A stretch of DNA of 64,000 nucleotides from Aquibium pacificus (GTDB lineage: Bacteria > Pseudomonadota > Alphaproteobacteria > Rhizobiales > Rhizobiaceae), in NCBI RefSeq assembly GCF_040839445.1, contig NZ_JBDPGJ010000004.1, forward strand, positions 434,001-498,000, read 5' to 3'. Under the pieces are notes generated by a model. It had not been told where the DNA came from. It ran no database searches and saw only the letters and a program-made list of their open reading frames with translations. The translations under genes and the position numbers were made by a program. Position 1 is the stretch's first letter. Each line of letters opens with the position of its first letter. Below are positions 1-8,361 of the stretch, piece by piece.

Positions 1-504
1 CGCGAGGATGCCTCCCGGGTTGACGTGAAGAAGCTGGTCGGCGACCTCGTCGACCTGTCGCTCCAGCAGGGCAGGCACCGCAAGAAGGTGGCGATAGAGT
101 TCCGCGCGCCCAAGGACGCCGCCAAGAGCTTCCACGTTTCCGGCCACGACCTGCGGATCGGGCAGGTGATCACCAACCTGATCGAGAACGCCCGTTCGTT
201 CGTGCCCGACAAGGACGGGCGGATCGTCGTCAGCCTCATGCGCAGCAATCGCCACGTCATCATCACGGTGGAGGACAACGGTCCGGGCATTCGCGTCGAG
301 AACATCGAGCGGATCTTCGAACGCTTCTATACGGATCGGCCCTCCACCGAGGCTTTTGGCCAGAACTCCGGCCTCGGCCTGTCGATAAGCCGGCAGATCG
401 TGGAAGCGCATGGCGGTCAGCTTACGGCCGAAAACATCGTCGGAGCAAAGCCCGGCGACATCCGGGGCGCACGGTTCGTCGTCAGGCTGCCGGCCGAAAG
501 CTGA
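1..504 (+). CDS. chvG: Sensor histidine kinase ChvG/ExoS, C-terminal part
   Basis: The frame is open from the first base, so only the last 167 residues of a membrane sensor kinase are present. What is seen is an HATPase_c domain: N box NLIENA, G1 box DNGPGI, F box FERFY and G2 box GQNSGLGLSISRQ. The wording of the F/G2 region and the following hprK-EIIA-HPr-ahcY order match ChvG (ExoS), the partner of ChvI that controls acid, envelope and exopolysaccharide responses in rhizobia and Agrobacterium. The phospho-His and sensor domains lie outside the window. It ends four bases before the hprK start, so the two are probably cotranscribed. Confidence 0.85.
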   Translation, partial: REDASRVDVKKLVGDLVDLSLQQGRHRKKVAIEFRAPKDAAKSFHVSGHDLRIGQVITNLIENARSFVPDKDGRIVVSLMRSNRHVIITVEDNGPGIRVENIERIFERFYTDRPSTEAFGQNSGLGLSISRQIVEAHGGQLTAENIVGAKPGDIRGARFVVRLPAES

Positions 505-507
505 CCA

Positions 508-1020
508 TTGCAGAACATCCACGCAACCGGGCTGGTCGCTGGCGAACGGGGTCTGCTCATCCTCGGAGCCTCCGGCAGCGGCAAGACGACCCTGGCGCTC
601 GCCATTATCGCGCAAGCATCGAGCGAGGGGCATTTCGCGCGTCTCGTTGCCGACGACCAGGTTCTCGTCTCGGTGGTTGGCGTCCGATTGGCCGCCCATG
701 CTCCGGCCGCCATCGCCGGGCTTGCCGAGGCGAGGGGGCTGGGCCCGGTGCCTGTTCCCCACGAGCCGCGGATGATCGTGGATGCGCTCGTCCGGCTCGT
801 TCCGGCCGAGGAGGCGCCGCGTTTCCATCAGGGCGAATCTGAGGAAATTTGTGGCATCCCGCTGCCCCGGCTCCGGCTGCCGCAACGCAATGTGGTCGGC
901 GCCTTGCCTGCGGTTATGGCTTTCCTGGGACTTCGCGGCAACGGGAGGGAGGCCACCGTGACGCAGGCGGTATCGCGACCTTTTGCTCAGCGGCGGGACG
1001 ATTTGGGCTTGTCAACGTGA
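508..1020 (+). CDS. hprK: HPr kinase/phosphorylase, short alphaproteobacterial type
   Basis: 170 residues corresponding only to the C-terminal kinase domain of HprK; Firmicute HprK has about 310 residues with an extra N-terminal domain. A Walker A motif GASGSGKTT lies at about residues 20-28 and the VADDQV segment that follows carries the catalytic acid. The enzyme phosphorylates and dephosphorylates a serine on HPr, here encoded two genes downstream. The frame is the same as chvG and the chvG stop is at 502-504, so translation must start after it; TTG at 508 is the first usable start and gives the expected NIHATG beginning. Probably translationally coupled to chvG. Confidence 0.85.
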   Translation: MQNIHATGLVAGERGLLILGASGSGKTTLALAIIAQASSEGHFARLVADDQVLVSVVGVRLAAHAPAAIAGLAEARGLGPVPVPHEPRMIVDALVRLVPAEEAPRFHQGESEEICGIPLPRLRLPQRNVVGALPAVMAFLGLRGNGREATVTQAVSRPFAQRRDDLGLST

Positions 1021-1123
1021 GGCTGCTCGACAAGATAGCGCTCCTGCCAGCGGGGAGGCATCCGGCCGATCCCGAAGAAGACACGTTCCCCTGATCGAGG
1101 GCCATGACGGGAGCTTTTCATTC

Positions 1124-1525
1124 ATGATCGGACTCGTGCTCGTGACGCACGGTCGGCTGGCCGAGGAATTTCGCCATGCGGTGGAGCATGTCGTGGGGCC
1201 GCAGGAAAACTTCGAGACGATCGCAATCGGAGCGGATGACGATATCGAGCAGCGCAGGCGCGAGATCGTGGAGGCGGTGGAGCGTGCCGACACGGGCGCC
1301 GGGGTCATCGTCCTGACCGACATGTTCGGCGGAACGCCGTCGAACCTGGCGATTTCCGTCATGGAAGCGGGACGGATAGAGGTGATCGCCGGAATGAACC
1401 TTCCCATGCTCATCAAGCTCACGAGCGTGCGGGCCGGCGACAGCATGGCCGCGGCGCTCGAAGGGGCTCAGACGGCGGGGCGAAAGTACATCAACGTCGC
1501 GAGCCAGGTGCTGAGCGGAAAATGA
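1124..1525 (+). CDS. manX: PTS EIIA component, mannose family
   Basis: 133 residues with the fold signature of EIIA-Man: an N-terminal LVTHG motif with the phosphorylatable His9, and the conserved TDMFGGTPSN segment at about residues 65-75. No EIIB or EIIC permease gene is adjacent, so this is likely part of a regulatory PTS, as in other rhizobia where EIIA-Man, HPr and HprK sit beside ChvG/ChvI, rather than a sugar transporter. ATG at 1124 places the start right at the conserved MIGLVLVTHG. The stop overlaps the next start (ATGA), indicating coupling to HPr. Confidence 0.9.
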   Translation: MIGLVLVTHGRLAEEFRHAVEHVVGPQENFETIAIGADDDIEQRRREIVEAVERADTGAGVIVLTDMFGGTPSNLAISVMEAGRIEVIAGMNLPMLIKLTSVRAGDSMAAALEGAQTAGRKYINVASQVLSGK

Positions 1526-1824
1526 TTGCGGAGCCGGACGTGGGGGAGACCGATCTGGTGGTTCGCGAGATCGAGATCGTCAACCAGCGAGGCCTGCATG
1601 CGCGCGCCTCTGCGCGCTTCGTTCAGGTCGCCGGCGGCTTCGAGGCCGTCATCACCGTCGAGCGGGACGGCATCTCGGTCGGCGGCACCTCGATCATGGG
1701 GCTGATGATGCTCGCCGCCAGCCCGGGAAGCTTCATAAAGGTGAGCGCCTCGGGACCGGAGGCGGAGGGGGCCGTCGAGGCGCTGGCGGCGCTTGTTTCC
1801 AACCGCTTCGGCGAAGAGGTCTGA
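1522..1824 (+). CDS. ptsH: Phosphocarrier protein HPr
   Basis: 100 residues, slightly longer than E. coli HPr because of an N-terminal extension of about 12 residues. The active-site motif GLHARAS carries His26, the site phosphorylated by EI, and GGTSIMGLM carries Ser57, the regulatory site expected to be targeted by the HprK encoded upstream. It hands phosphate to EIIA components, here the overlapping upstream gene. The start overlaps the manX stop by four bases. EI (ptsP or ptsI) is not in the window. Confidence 0.92.
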   Translation: MIAEPDVGETDLVVREIEIVNQRGLHARASARFVQVAGGFEAVITVERDGISVGGTSIMGLMMLAASPGSFIKVSASGPEAEGAVEALAALVSNRFGEEV

Positions 1825-1961
1825 CGTTTGCCACGTCGTATGCAGGGATAAAGATTTCGTTATATCCCGTTGCCGCCGCCCTCTCGATCTGCTAGTCAGC
1901 CCGCGACATCGGGGGGCGACATCTGTCGCTGCCCCGGCTTTCGTTCAACTGGAGACGCCCA

Positions 1962-3362
1962 ATGGCACAGAGCCAGGATTACATCGTCAAGGACATCGCG
2001 CTTGCGGACTGGGGCCGCAAGGAGATCGACATCGCCGAAACCGAGATGCCGGGCCTCATGGCCTGCCGCGAAGAGTTTGGCGAGACCAAACCGCTGAAAG
2101 GCGCGCGCATTTCCGGCTCGCTTCATATGACCATCCAGACCGCGGTCCTGATCGAGACGCTGAAGGCGCTCGGCGCCGACGTCCGCTGGGCGTCCTGCAA
2201 CATCTTCTCCACCCAGGACCACGCCGCATCGGCGATCGCCGCCAGCGGCACGCCGGTCTTCGCGGTCAAGGGCGAGACTCTGGACGAGTACTGGCAGTAT
2301 ACCGACCGGATCTTCCAGTGGACCGACGGCGGCACCACCAACATGATCCTCGATGATGGCGGCGACGCCACCATGTACATCCTGCTAGGCGCCCGCGCCG
2401 AAGCGGGCGAGGACGTCCTGTCCAACCCCGGCAACGAGGAGGAGGAAATCCTTTTCGCCCAGATCAAGAAGCGCATGGCCGAGACGCCGGGCTTCTTCAC
2501 GAAGAACCGCGACGCCATCAAGGGCGTGACGGAAGAGACCACCACGGGTGTCAACCGGCTCTACCAGCTTCAGAAGAAGGGGCTCCTTCCCTTCCCTGCC
2601 ATCAACGTGAACGACAGCGTGACCAAGTCGAAGTTCGACAACAAGTACGGCTGCAAGGAATCCCTGGTCGACGGCATCCGCCGCGGCACCGATGTCATGA
2701 TGGCCGGGAAGGTCGCCGTCGTGTGCGGCTACGGCGACGTCGGCAAAGGTTCGGCCGCCTCGCTGCGCGGTGCCGGCGCCCGCGTCAAGGTCACCGAGAT
2801 CGACCCGATCTGCGCGCTGCAGGCGGCCATGGACGGCTTCGAGGTGGTGACGCTGGAGGATGTCGCGCCGACGGCCGACATCGTCATCACCACGACCGGC
2901 AACAAGGACGTCATCACGATCGAGCACATGCGCCGGATGAAGGACATGGCGATCGTTGGCAACATCGGCCACTTCGACAACGAGATCCAGGTTTCGGCGT
3001 TGCGCAATCTCAAGTGGACCAACATCAAGCCGCAGGTCGACATGATCGAGTTCCCGGGAGGCACCCGCATCCTGCTGCTTTCCGAAGGACGGCTGCTCAA
3101 CCTCGGCAACGCCACCGGCCACCCGAGCTTCGTCATGTCGGCGTCCTTCACCAACCAGGTGCTGGCCCAGATCGAGCTCTGGACGAAGGCCGGCCAGTAC
3201 GAGAACAAGGTCTACGTCCTGCCCAAGCACCTCGACGAGAAGGTGGCGCGGCTGCACCTCGACAAGCTCGGCGCCAAGCTCACGGAACTGTCGGCAGAGC
3301 AGGCGTCCTACATCGGTGTCACGTCGCAAGGTCCGTTCAAGCCGGAACACTACAGATACTGA
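1962..3362 (+). CDS. ahcY: S-adenosylhomocysteinase
   Basis: 466 residues, full family length. The cytosolic NAD-dependent enzyme splits S-adenosylhomocysteine into adenosine and homocysteine, removing the inhibitory product of SAM-dependent methyltransferases. Visible signatures are the substrate-binding region SGSLHMTIQTA near the N-terminus, the NAD-binding GYGDVGKGSAA at about residues 259-269 and the C-terminal KPEHYRY, in which lysine and tyrosine reach the cofactor of the neighbouring subunit. ATG at 1962 follows a TGGAGA ribosome site. The 137-bp gap from ptsH contains a GC-rich hairpin (about 1913-1937) but nothing that I can match to a known SAH or SAM riboswitch. A rho-independent terminator follows. 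Confidence 0.97.
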   Translation: MAQSQDYIVKDIALADWGRKEIDIAETEMPGLMACREEFGETKPLKGARISGSLHMTIQTAVLIETLKALGADVRWASCNIFSTQDHAASAIAASGTPVFAVKGETLDEYWQYTDRIFQWTDGGTTNMILDDGGDATMYILLGARAEAGEDVLSNPGNEEEEILFAQIKKRMAETPGFFTKNRDAIKGVTEETTTGVNRLYQLQKKGLLPFPAINVNDSVTKSKFDNKYGCKESLVDGIRRGTDVMMAGKVAVVCGYGDVGKGSAASLRGAGARVKVTEIDPICALQAAMDGFEVVTLEDVAPTADIVITTTGNKDVITIEHMRRMKDMAIVGNIGHFDNEIQVSALRNLKWTNIKPQVDMIEFPGGTRILLLSEGRLLNLGNATGHPSFVMSASFTNQVLAQIELWTKAGQYENKVYVLPKHLDEKVARLHLDKLGAKLTELSAEQASYIGVTSQGPFKPEHYRY

Positions 3363-3393
3363 CGAATCCCGCTTTCACTACAACATGTTGATT

Positions 3394-3427
3394 GCCGGGC
3401 GGGACCTTCCCGCCCGGCTTTCTTTTT
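3394..3427 (+). terminator. Rho-independent terminator after ahcY
   Basis: A perfect inverted repeat, GCCGGGCGGGA around a short loop (3394-3418), is followed directly by TTTCTTTTTG. It lies 31 bases after the ahcY stop and closes the chvG-ahcY transcription unit. Confidence 0.9.
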
Positions 3428-3564
3428 GTTCGACAACCTTCTTCACGGCGATTCCTCGCATGGGTACAGTGAAGTGATTCGCCAAAGTTGCGGCCCGCGG
3501 CGGGGATGCGAACAAGCGGGCGGCGAGGCGATCTGGCTCTCGAGCGGCGGAGAGGAAGAAGGGG

Positions 3565-6117
3565 ATGCAATCATCTAGCCCGCAGGATTCGGGGATCGGC
3601 GGGCCTCGTTCGCGGATGAACGTCACGGGAGCCGCGAAGGCGGGCTTTGGCAGGGCGCTGGCTGGCGGAACGGCCATTCTGCCCGCGCTCGCCTGCGCCG
3701 TCGCCTGGCAGGGTGGAGCGTCCGCGCAGGAGCCCGGCCTGGGACAGGTCGTGCACCGCGCCACCGAATTCGGCGCATTCGAAGTCATCCAGTTCGCCAC
3801 CTTCGCCGGCGTGCTCGGCGCGGCTATGCTCTCGGCTATCTGGCTGATCAGGGAACGCGGCAGGATCGCCGCGGAAAACCTCGATCTCCGCGAAAGGATC
3901 GCCGAGCTCAACGCCGCCGTGCAGCGCTCGGACGCGCTCGCCAGCATGAAGGATCAGCGCACGGTGGTTTGGGGGAGCGAGCATCGCAGGCCCGAGATCC
4001 TGGGCTCGCTACCGTCCACTCCGGGCGTGCCGGAAGAGCGCGCCTCCTTCCTCGCCTTCGGCCGCTGGCTCACCGCGCGTTCGGCTGCCGCTCTGGAAAA
4101 TGCCATAGCCAACCTGCGCGCGACGGGCGCCGCCTTCGATCTCGCCGCCGAGACGGTCGCCGGCGGAGTGCTGGAGGTGCATGGCCGCAAGTCCGCCTCG
4201 CATGCCATCGTGCGGTTCCACTCGCTTTCCGAGAAGCAGCGCGAACATGCCCGCCTGAAGGCGGAACATTCGGCGCTTGCGTCCGAGCACGAGATCATCC
4301 TCAAGCTTCTCGATGCCCTCGACATGCCGTTCTGGCTGCGCGACGCCGCCGGCCGGCTTCAACATGCCAACCATGCCTACGCGGCCGCAGTCGAGGCGCA
4401 GTCGGCCGGCCAGGCCGTGGCCGAAAAGCGCGAACTGCTCGGCACGCAGGCCCGCGAGACCTTGGCCCGGCACCACCTGACCGAGCCCGTCTTCCACCAG
4501 ACGGTTTCGACGGTGATCGACGGCGATCGCAGGCTTTTTGCCGTCACGGACGTCATGAACGAGGCGGGCGGTGCCGGCATCGCCGTCGACAAAAGCGACA
4601 TCGAGGCATTGCGGGCCGAATACGAGCGGACGTTGCGCAGCCATTCGGAGACGCTCGACCAACTGACGACCGCGGTGGCGATCTTCGACGCGGACGAGAA
4701 ACTGCGCTTCTTCAACCAGGCCTTCCAGAAACTGTGGGAATTCGAGCCCGGGTTCCTCGAGAGCGCGCCGGACAACACGCTGGTGCTCGACCGGCTGCGC
4801 AGCGCCGGCAAGCTCGCCGAGCAGCCCGAATGGCGCCGCTGGAAAGAGAACCTTCTGTCCGCCTACCGTTCGGTCGATTCACAGGAACACTGGTGGCATC
4901 TGCCCGACGCGCGCACGATCCGCGTGGTCGCCAATCCAAACCCGCGCGGCGGCGTCACCTGGGTATTCGAGAACCTCACCGAACGGTTCGATCTCGAGAG
5001 CCGCTACAACACCGCCGTGCGCGTCCAGGGAGAGACGCTCGACAATCTCGCCGAAGGCGTGGCGGTCTTCGGTCCCGACGGGCGCGTCCGGCTCTTCAAC
5101 CCCGCATTCGCCACGCTCTGGCGGCTGGAGCATTCCGAGATCGGCGTCAGCACGCACATCGCGGTGATCCGCAAGGCATGCGAGCGGGTCTGCGTCGACG
5201 GCCCCTGGCCGGACTTCGTCGCCGCCGTGACCGGCTTCGACGACGAGCGGCGCGAGACGCACGGCAAGGCCGAACTCGTCGACGGCACGATCCTGAGCTA
5301 CGCGGTGATCCCGTTGCCCAACGGCCAGGTGATGATGACCTTCGTCGACGTTACCGACAGCGTGAACTTCGAACGCGCCCTGCAGGAAAAGAACGAGGCG
5401 CTGCAGAAGGCCGACCAGCTGAAGAACGACTTCGTCCAGCACGTGTCGTACGAACTGCGCTCGCCGCTGACCAACATCATCGGCTTTACCGAACTGCTCG
5501 AACTGCCCGAGACCGGCCCCCTGAACGAGCGGCAGCAGGAATATCTCGACCACATCGCCTCTTCCTCCTCGGTGCTGCTGACGATCGTCAACGACATCCT
5601 CGACCTCGCCACGGTCGACGCCGGAATCATGGAACTGGAGATCGGGGAGGTGCCGATCGCCAAGACGGTCAACGAGACGGCTGAACTGGCCTTCGAGAAG
5701 ATGCGCGAACACCACATCGCGCTTCGGGTCGACCTGAAGGATGCCCCCGACGCGTTTTTCGCCGACGAGCAGCGCCTGCGCCAGATCCTCTTCAACCTGT
5801 TGAGCAATGCCGCCAACTACGCTCCCGAAGGCAGCACGGTCGTGCTCTCCTGCCGGCGGGTCGCCGATCGGGTGGAGTTCTTCGTTCACGACGACGGGCC
5901 GGGAATGCCGCCCGAGATCCTCGATACCGCATTCAAGCGCTTCGAGCCGCGCACCAATGGCGGCCGGCGCCGCGGCGCCGGCCTTGGTCTCGCCATCGTA
6001 AAGAGCTTTGTGGAACTGCACGGCGGGTCGGTCGAGATCGACACGGGAAAATCGCGCGGGACGTCGGTAACCTGCCGCTTCCCCCTCGCGCCGCGTGAGG
6101 CGAAGGCGGCTGAGTAG
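3565..6117 (+). CDS. PAS-domain histidine-kinase-like protein with Tyr at the H-box
   Basis: 850 residues. The N-terminus has a hydrophobic segment (about 25-50, possibly a signal anchor ending near ASAQEP) and a second membrane segment at about 72-95. PAS-like modules occupy about 225-330, 350-480 and 490-600, then HisKA at about 613-680 and HATPase_c with N box NLLSNAANYAPEG, G1 DDGPGMP and G2 RRGAGLGLAIVKSF. The H-box reads HVSYELRSPL: the position normally held by the phospho-accepting His (SHELR) is Tyr629, with a His three residues earlier (626). ATP binding therefore looks intact while autophosphorylation in the usual place does not. No response regulator is adjacent. It starts with ATG after a GGAAGAAGGGG ribosome site. 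Confidence 0.85.
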   Translation: MQSSSPQDSGIGGPRSRMNVTGAAKAGFGRALAGGTAILPALACAVAWQGGASAQEPGLGQVVHRATEFGAFEVIQFATFAGVLGAAMLSAIWLIRERGRIAAENLDLRERIAELNAAVQRSDALASMKDQRTVVWGSEHRRPEILGSLPSTPGVPEERASFLAFGRWLTARSAAALENAIANLRATGAAFDLAAETVAGGVLEVHGRKSASHAIVRFHSLSEKQREHARLKAEHSALASEHEIILKLLDALDMPFWLRDAAGRLQHANHAYAAAVEAQSAGQAVAEKRELLGTQARETLARHHLTEPVFHQTVSTVIDGDRRLFAVTDVMNEAGGAGIAVDKSDIEALRAEYERTLRSHSETLDQLTTAVAIFDADEKLRFFNQAFQKLWEFEPGFLESAPDNTLVLDRLRSAGKLAEQPEWRRWKENLLSAYRSVDSQEHWWHLPDARTIRVVANPNPRGGVTWVFENLTERFDLESRYNTAVRVQGETLDNLAEGVAVFGPDGRVRLFNPAFATLWRLEHSEIGVSTHIAVIRKACERVCVDGPWPDFVAAVTGFDDERRETHGKAELVDGTILSYAVIPLPNGQVMMTFVDVTDSVNFERALQEKNEALQKADQLKNDFVQHVSYELRSPLTNIIGFTELLELPETGPLNERQQEYLDHIASSSSVLLTIVNDILDLATVDAGIMELEIGEVPIAKTVNETAELAFEKMREHHIALRVDLKDAPDAFFADEQRLRQILFNLLSNAANYAPEGSTVVLSCRRVADRVEFFVHDDGPGMPPEILDTAFKRFEPRTNGGRRRGAGLGLAIVKSFVELHGGSVEIDTGKSRGTSVTCRFPLAPREAKAAE

Positions 6118-6124
6118 GCACTGC

Positions 6125-7633
6125 ATGGACAAGTCCGCGCTGGAGATCGCGCTTGGCGACGAGGCGGCCACCCAGCTGTTCGGCGAAGACATATCGCTCG
6201 CCGTCAGGCCCGGCGACCTGATCCGGCTGGAAGGCGATCTCGGCGCCGGCAAGACCACGCTGGCGCGGGCGCTGATCAGGGCGATGGCGGGCGACCCGGA
6301 CCTCGAGGTGCCAAGCCCGACCTTTACCCTCGTGCAGAGCTACGAACTGCGCATTCCCGTCCACCACCTCGACCTCTACCGGCTGGCAGACCCTGACGAG
6401 ATCGACGAACTCGGCATCGACGAGCTTGCCGGCTCGGGCGCGATCCTTGTCGAATGGCCGGAGAGGGCGGGCGATCGCCTGCCGGCAGCGTCGCTGATCA
6501 TCCGGATCGAACAAGAGGGCGGAAGCCGCCGCGCCACGGTCTCCGGCGAGCCCGCGGCACTGGCGCGCCTCCGACGCTCGCTGGCGATCCGGTCTTTCCT
6601 CCGCGATGCCGGTTGGGGGCAGGGGCATCGCCGCTTCCTTCTCGGCGATGCTTCGACCCGCGCCTACGAGACGGTGGAGACGGAACAGGGTGTCCGTATC
6701 CTCATGAACGCGCCGAAGCAGCCGGACGGTCCGCCGATCCGCGACGGCAAGCCCTACAGCCAGATCGCCCACCTCGCCGAATCCGTCCTGCCTTTCGTCG
6801 CCATAGACGAAGCGCTGCGGTCGGAGGGTTTCTGCGCGCCGGAAGTTTACGCCGCCGACATCGATTCCGGCCTGCTTCTGATCGAGCATCTCGGCTCGGG
6901 TTCGTTTCTGTCGCCGGAGGGAGAGCCGGTGCGCGAACGCTACGAGGAAGCGGCGCGCCTGCTTGCCGCCATCCATGTTAAGCCGTGGTCGGAGGAGATA
7001 TGCACGAGCGCGGACGCCAAGCACGCAATCCCACGCTATGATCGCGGCGCGATGATGATAGAGGTCGAGCTGGTCACCGACTGGTACATGCCCTATGCGA
7101 CCGGCAGGCCGCCGGAGGCTTCGGTGCGCGGAGAATTCCTCGACGCCTGGAATGCGGTCTTCGACCGGCTGGAAAATGCCGAGACGAGCCTCGTTCTGCG
7201 GGACTACCACTCGCCCAACCTGATCTGGCGCGAGGAGCGGCAGGGGCTCGACCGACTGGGCCTCGTCGATTTCCAGGACGCCATGATCGGCCCGGCGGCC
7301 TACGACGTGGCGTCGCTCGCCATGGATGCGCGGGTCACCATCCCGGCAGAACTCGAACGCGCGATCGTGCAGGCCTATGTGGAGGCGCGGACCGCCGCTG
7401 GCCCGTTCGACCGCAGCGGTTTCGAGGAGGCCTATGCCATCATGGCTGCGCAGCGCAATTCCAAGATCCTCGGCATCTTCGTGCGGCTCGACCGGCGCGA
7501 CGGCAAGCCGCAATACCTGAAGCACCTGCCGCGCATCAGGGCCTATCTTGGCCGCGCGCTGGCGCATCCCTCGCTGGCACCGGTGGCGCAGTTCTACAGG
7601 CATCACGGACTGCTGGAAGAAACCGCCGCATGA
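6125..7633 (+). CDS. TsaE/AmgK fusion: tRNA t6A ATPase plus cell-wall amino sugar kinase
   Basis: 502 residues containing two domains. Residues about 1-150 match TsaE (YjeE), the ATPase needed for threonylcarbamoyladenosine in tRNAs: Walker A GDLGAGKTT at 37-45, SPTFTLV and the HHLDLYRL motif. Residues about 160-500 match the aminoglycoside-phosphotransferase fold of AmgK, the anomeric kinase for MurNAc and GlcNAc in cell-wall recycling, with catalytic LVLRDYHSPNLIW and metal-binding LVDFQDAMIGP. The next gene is the MurU-type partner and overlaps by four bases, which supports the AmgK reading. ATG at 6125 gives the normal TsaE start. Such fusions are known in alphaproteobacteria. Confidence 0.88.
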   Translation: MDKSALEIALGDEAATQLFGEDISLAVRPGDLIRLEGDLGAGKTTLARALIRAMAGDPDLEVPSPTFTLVQSYELRIPVHHLDLYRLADPDEIDELGIDELAGSGAILVEWPERAGDRLPAASLIIRIEQEGGSRRATVSGEPAALARLRRSLAIRSFLRDAGWGQGHRRFLLGDASTRAYETVETEQGVRILMNAPKQPDGPPIRDGKPYSQIAHLAESVLPFVAIDEALRSEGFCAPEVYAADIDSGLLLIEHLGSGSFLSPEGEPVRERYEEAARLLAAIHVKPWSEEICTSADAKHAIPRYDRGAMMIEVELVTDWYMPYATGRPPEASVRGEFLDAWNAVFDRLENAETSLVLRDYHSPNLIWREERQGLDRLGLVDFQDAMIGPAAYDVASLAMDARVTIPAELERAIVQAYVEARTAAGPFDRSGFEEAYAIMAAQRNSKILGIFVRLDRRDGKPQYLKHLPRIRAYLGRALAHPSLAPVAQFYRHHGLLEETAA

Positions 7634-8361
7634 ACCGGACCGTCCCCAGGACCGCCATGGTGCTCGCCGCGGGCCTGGGCAAACGAATGCGGCCGATCAC
7701 CGACACGATCCCGAAGCCGCTCGTGCGCATCGCCGGCAAGCCCCTGATGGACTGGGGGCTCGAGGCGCTTGACCGCGCCGGCGTGGCGCGGGCTGTCGTC
7801 AACACGCATTATCTCGGCGGCCAGATCGCCGCCCATGTTGCGGATCGCGCACATCCTTCGGTCACGATCTCGGACGAGAGCGATCTTCTGCTCGATTCGG
7901 CCGGCGGCATCGTCAAGGCGCTGCCGCTCCTGGGGGACGAGCCGTTCTTCGTCCTCAATGCCGACACGTTCTGGCTGGACGAGGACGAACCCAATCTCGC
8001 CGCCCTGGCGCGCCGATGGGATGAGGAGACGATGGACATCCTCCTGCTCTTGGCCGACCTCGCCCATGCGACGGGCCATTCCGGCGGAACGGATTTCCTC
8101 CTCGACGGCGACGGACGGCTTGCCCGCTCGCGCGGCGATCCGGCCGGCCTCATCTATGCCGGCGCCGCCATCGTCCATCCCCGCATCTTCGAGGGCGCGC
8201 CCGCAGGGCCGCACTCGCTCAACCGCTATTTCGACGCCGCGATCGCCAGTGGCCGGCTCTTCGGCCATCGCCTGCGCGGACACTGGATCACGGTCGGCAC
8301 TCCGGACGCGATCCCGCTCGCCGAGGCGGCGGTCGCGAGAGCACCGGCCGAGGCCTCATGA
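7630..8361 (+). CDS. murU: Nucleotidyltransferase, MurU-like (MurNAc-1-phosphate uridylyltransferase)
   Basis: 243 residues with the sugar-phosphate nucleotidyltransferase signature MVLAAGLGKRMRPITD near the N-terminus, followed by IPKPLVRIAGKPL, and the catalytic aspartate in VLNADTFW. In the recycling route known from Pseudomonas and Caulobacter, AmgK makes MurNAc-1-phosphate and MurU converts it to UDP-MurNAc, bypassing de novo synthesis. The direct overlap with the AmgK-domain gene is the main argument for MurU over a generic mannose-1-phosphate guanylyltransferase. It overlaps addB by four bases (ATGA). Confidence 0.85.
   Translation: MNRTVPRTAMVLAAGLGKRMRPITDTIPKPLVRIAGKPLMDWGLEALDRAGVARAVVNTHYLGGQIAAHVADRAHPSVTISDESDLLLDSAGGIVKALPLLGDEPFFVLNADTFWLDEDEPNLAALARRWDEETMDILLLLADLAHATGHSGGTDFLLDGDGRLARSRGDPAGLIYAGAAIVHPRIFEGAPAGPHSLNRYFDAAIASGRLFGHRLRGHWITVGTPDAIPLAEAAVARAPAEAS

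Noticed and set aside
1825..1961. SAH or SAM riboswitch upstream of ahcY
   Set aside because: Only a GC-rich hairpin at about 1913-1937 is visible; I could not match the conserved core of a SAH or SAM-II riboswitch.
2385..3350. 321-codon minus-strand frame opposite ahcY
   Set aside because: Shadow frame caused by GC-rich third positions; lies entirely within a clear ahcY gene and has no motif.
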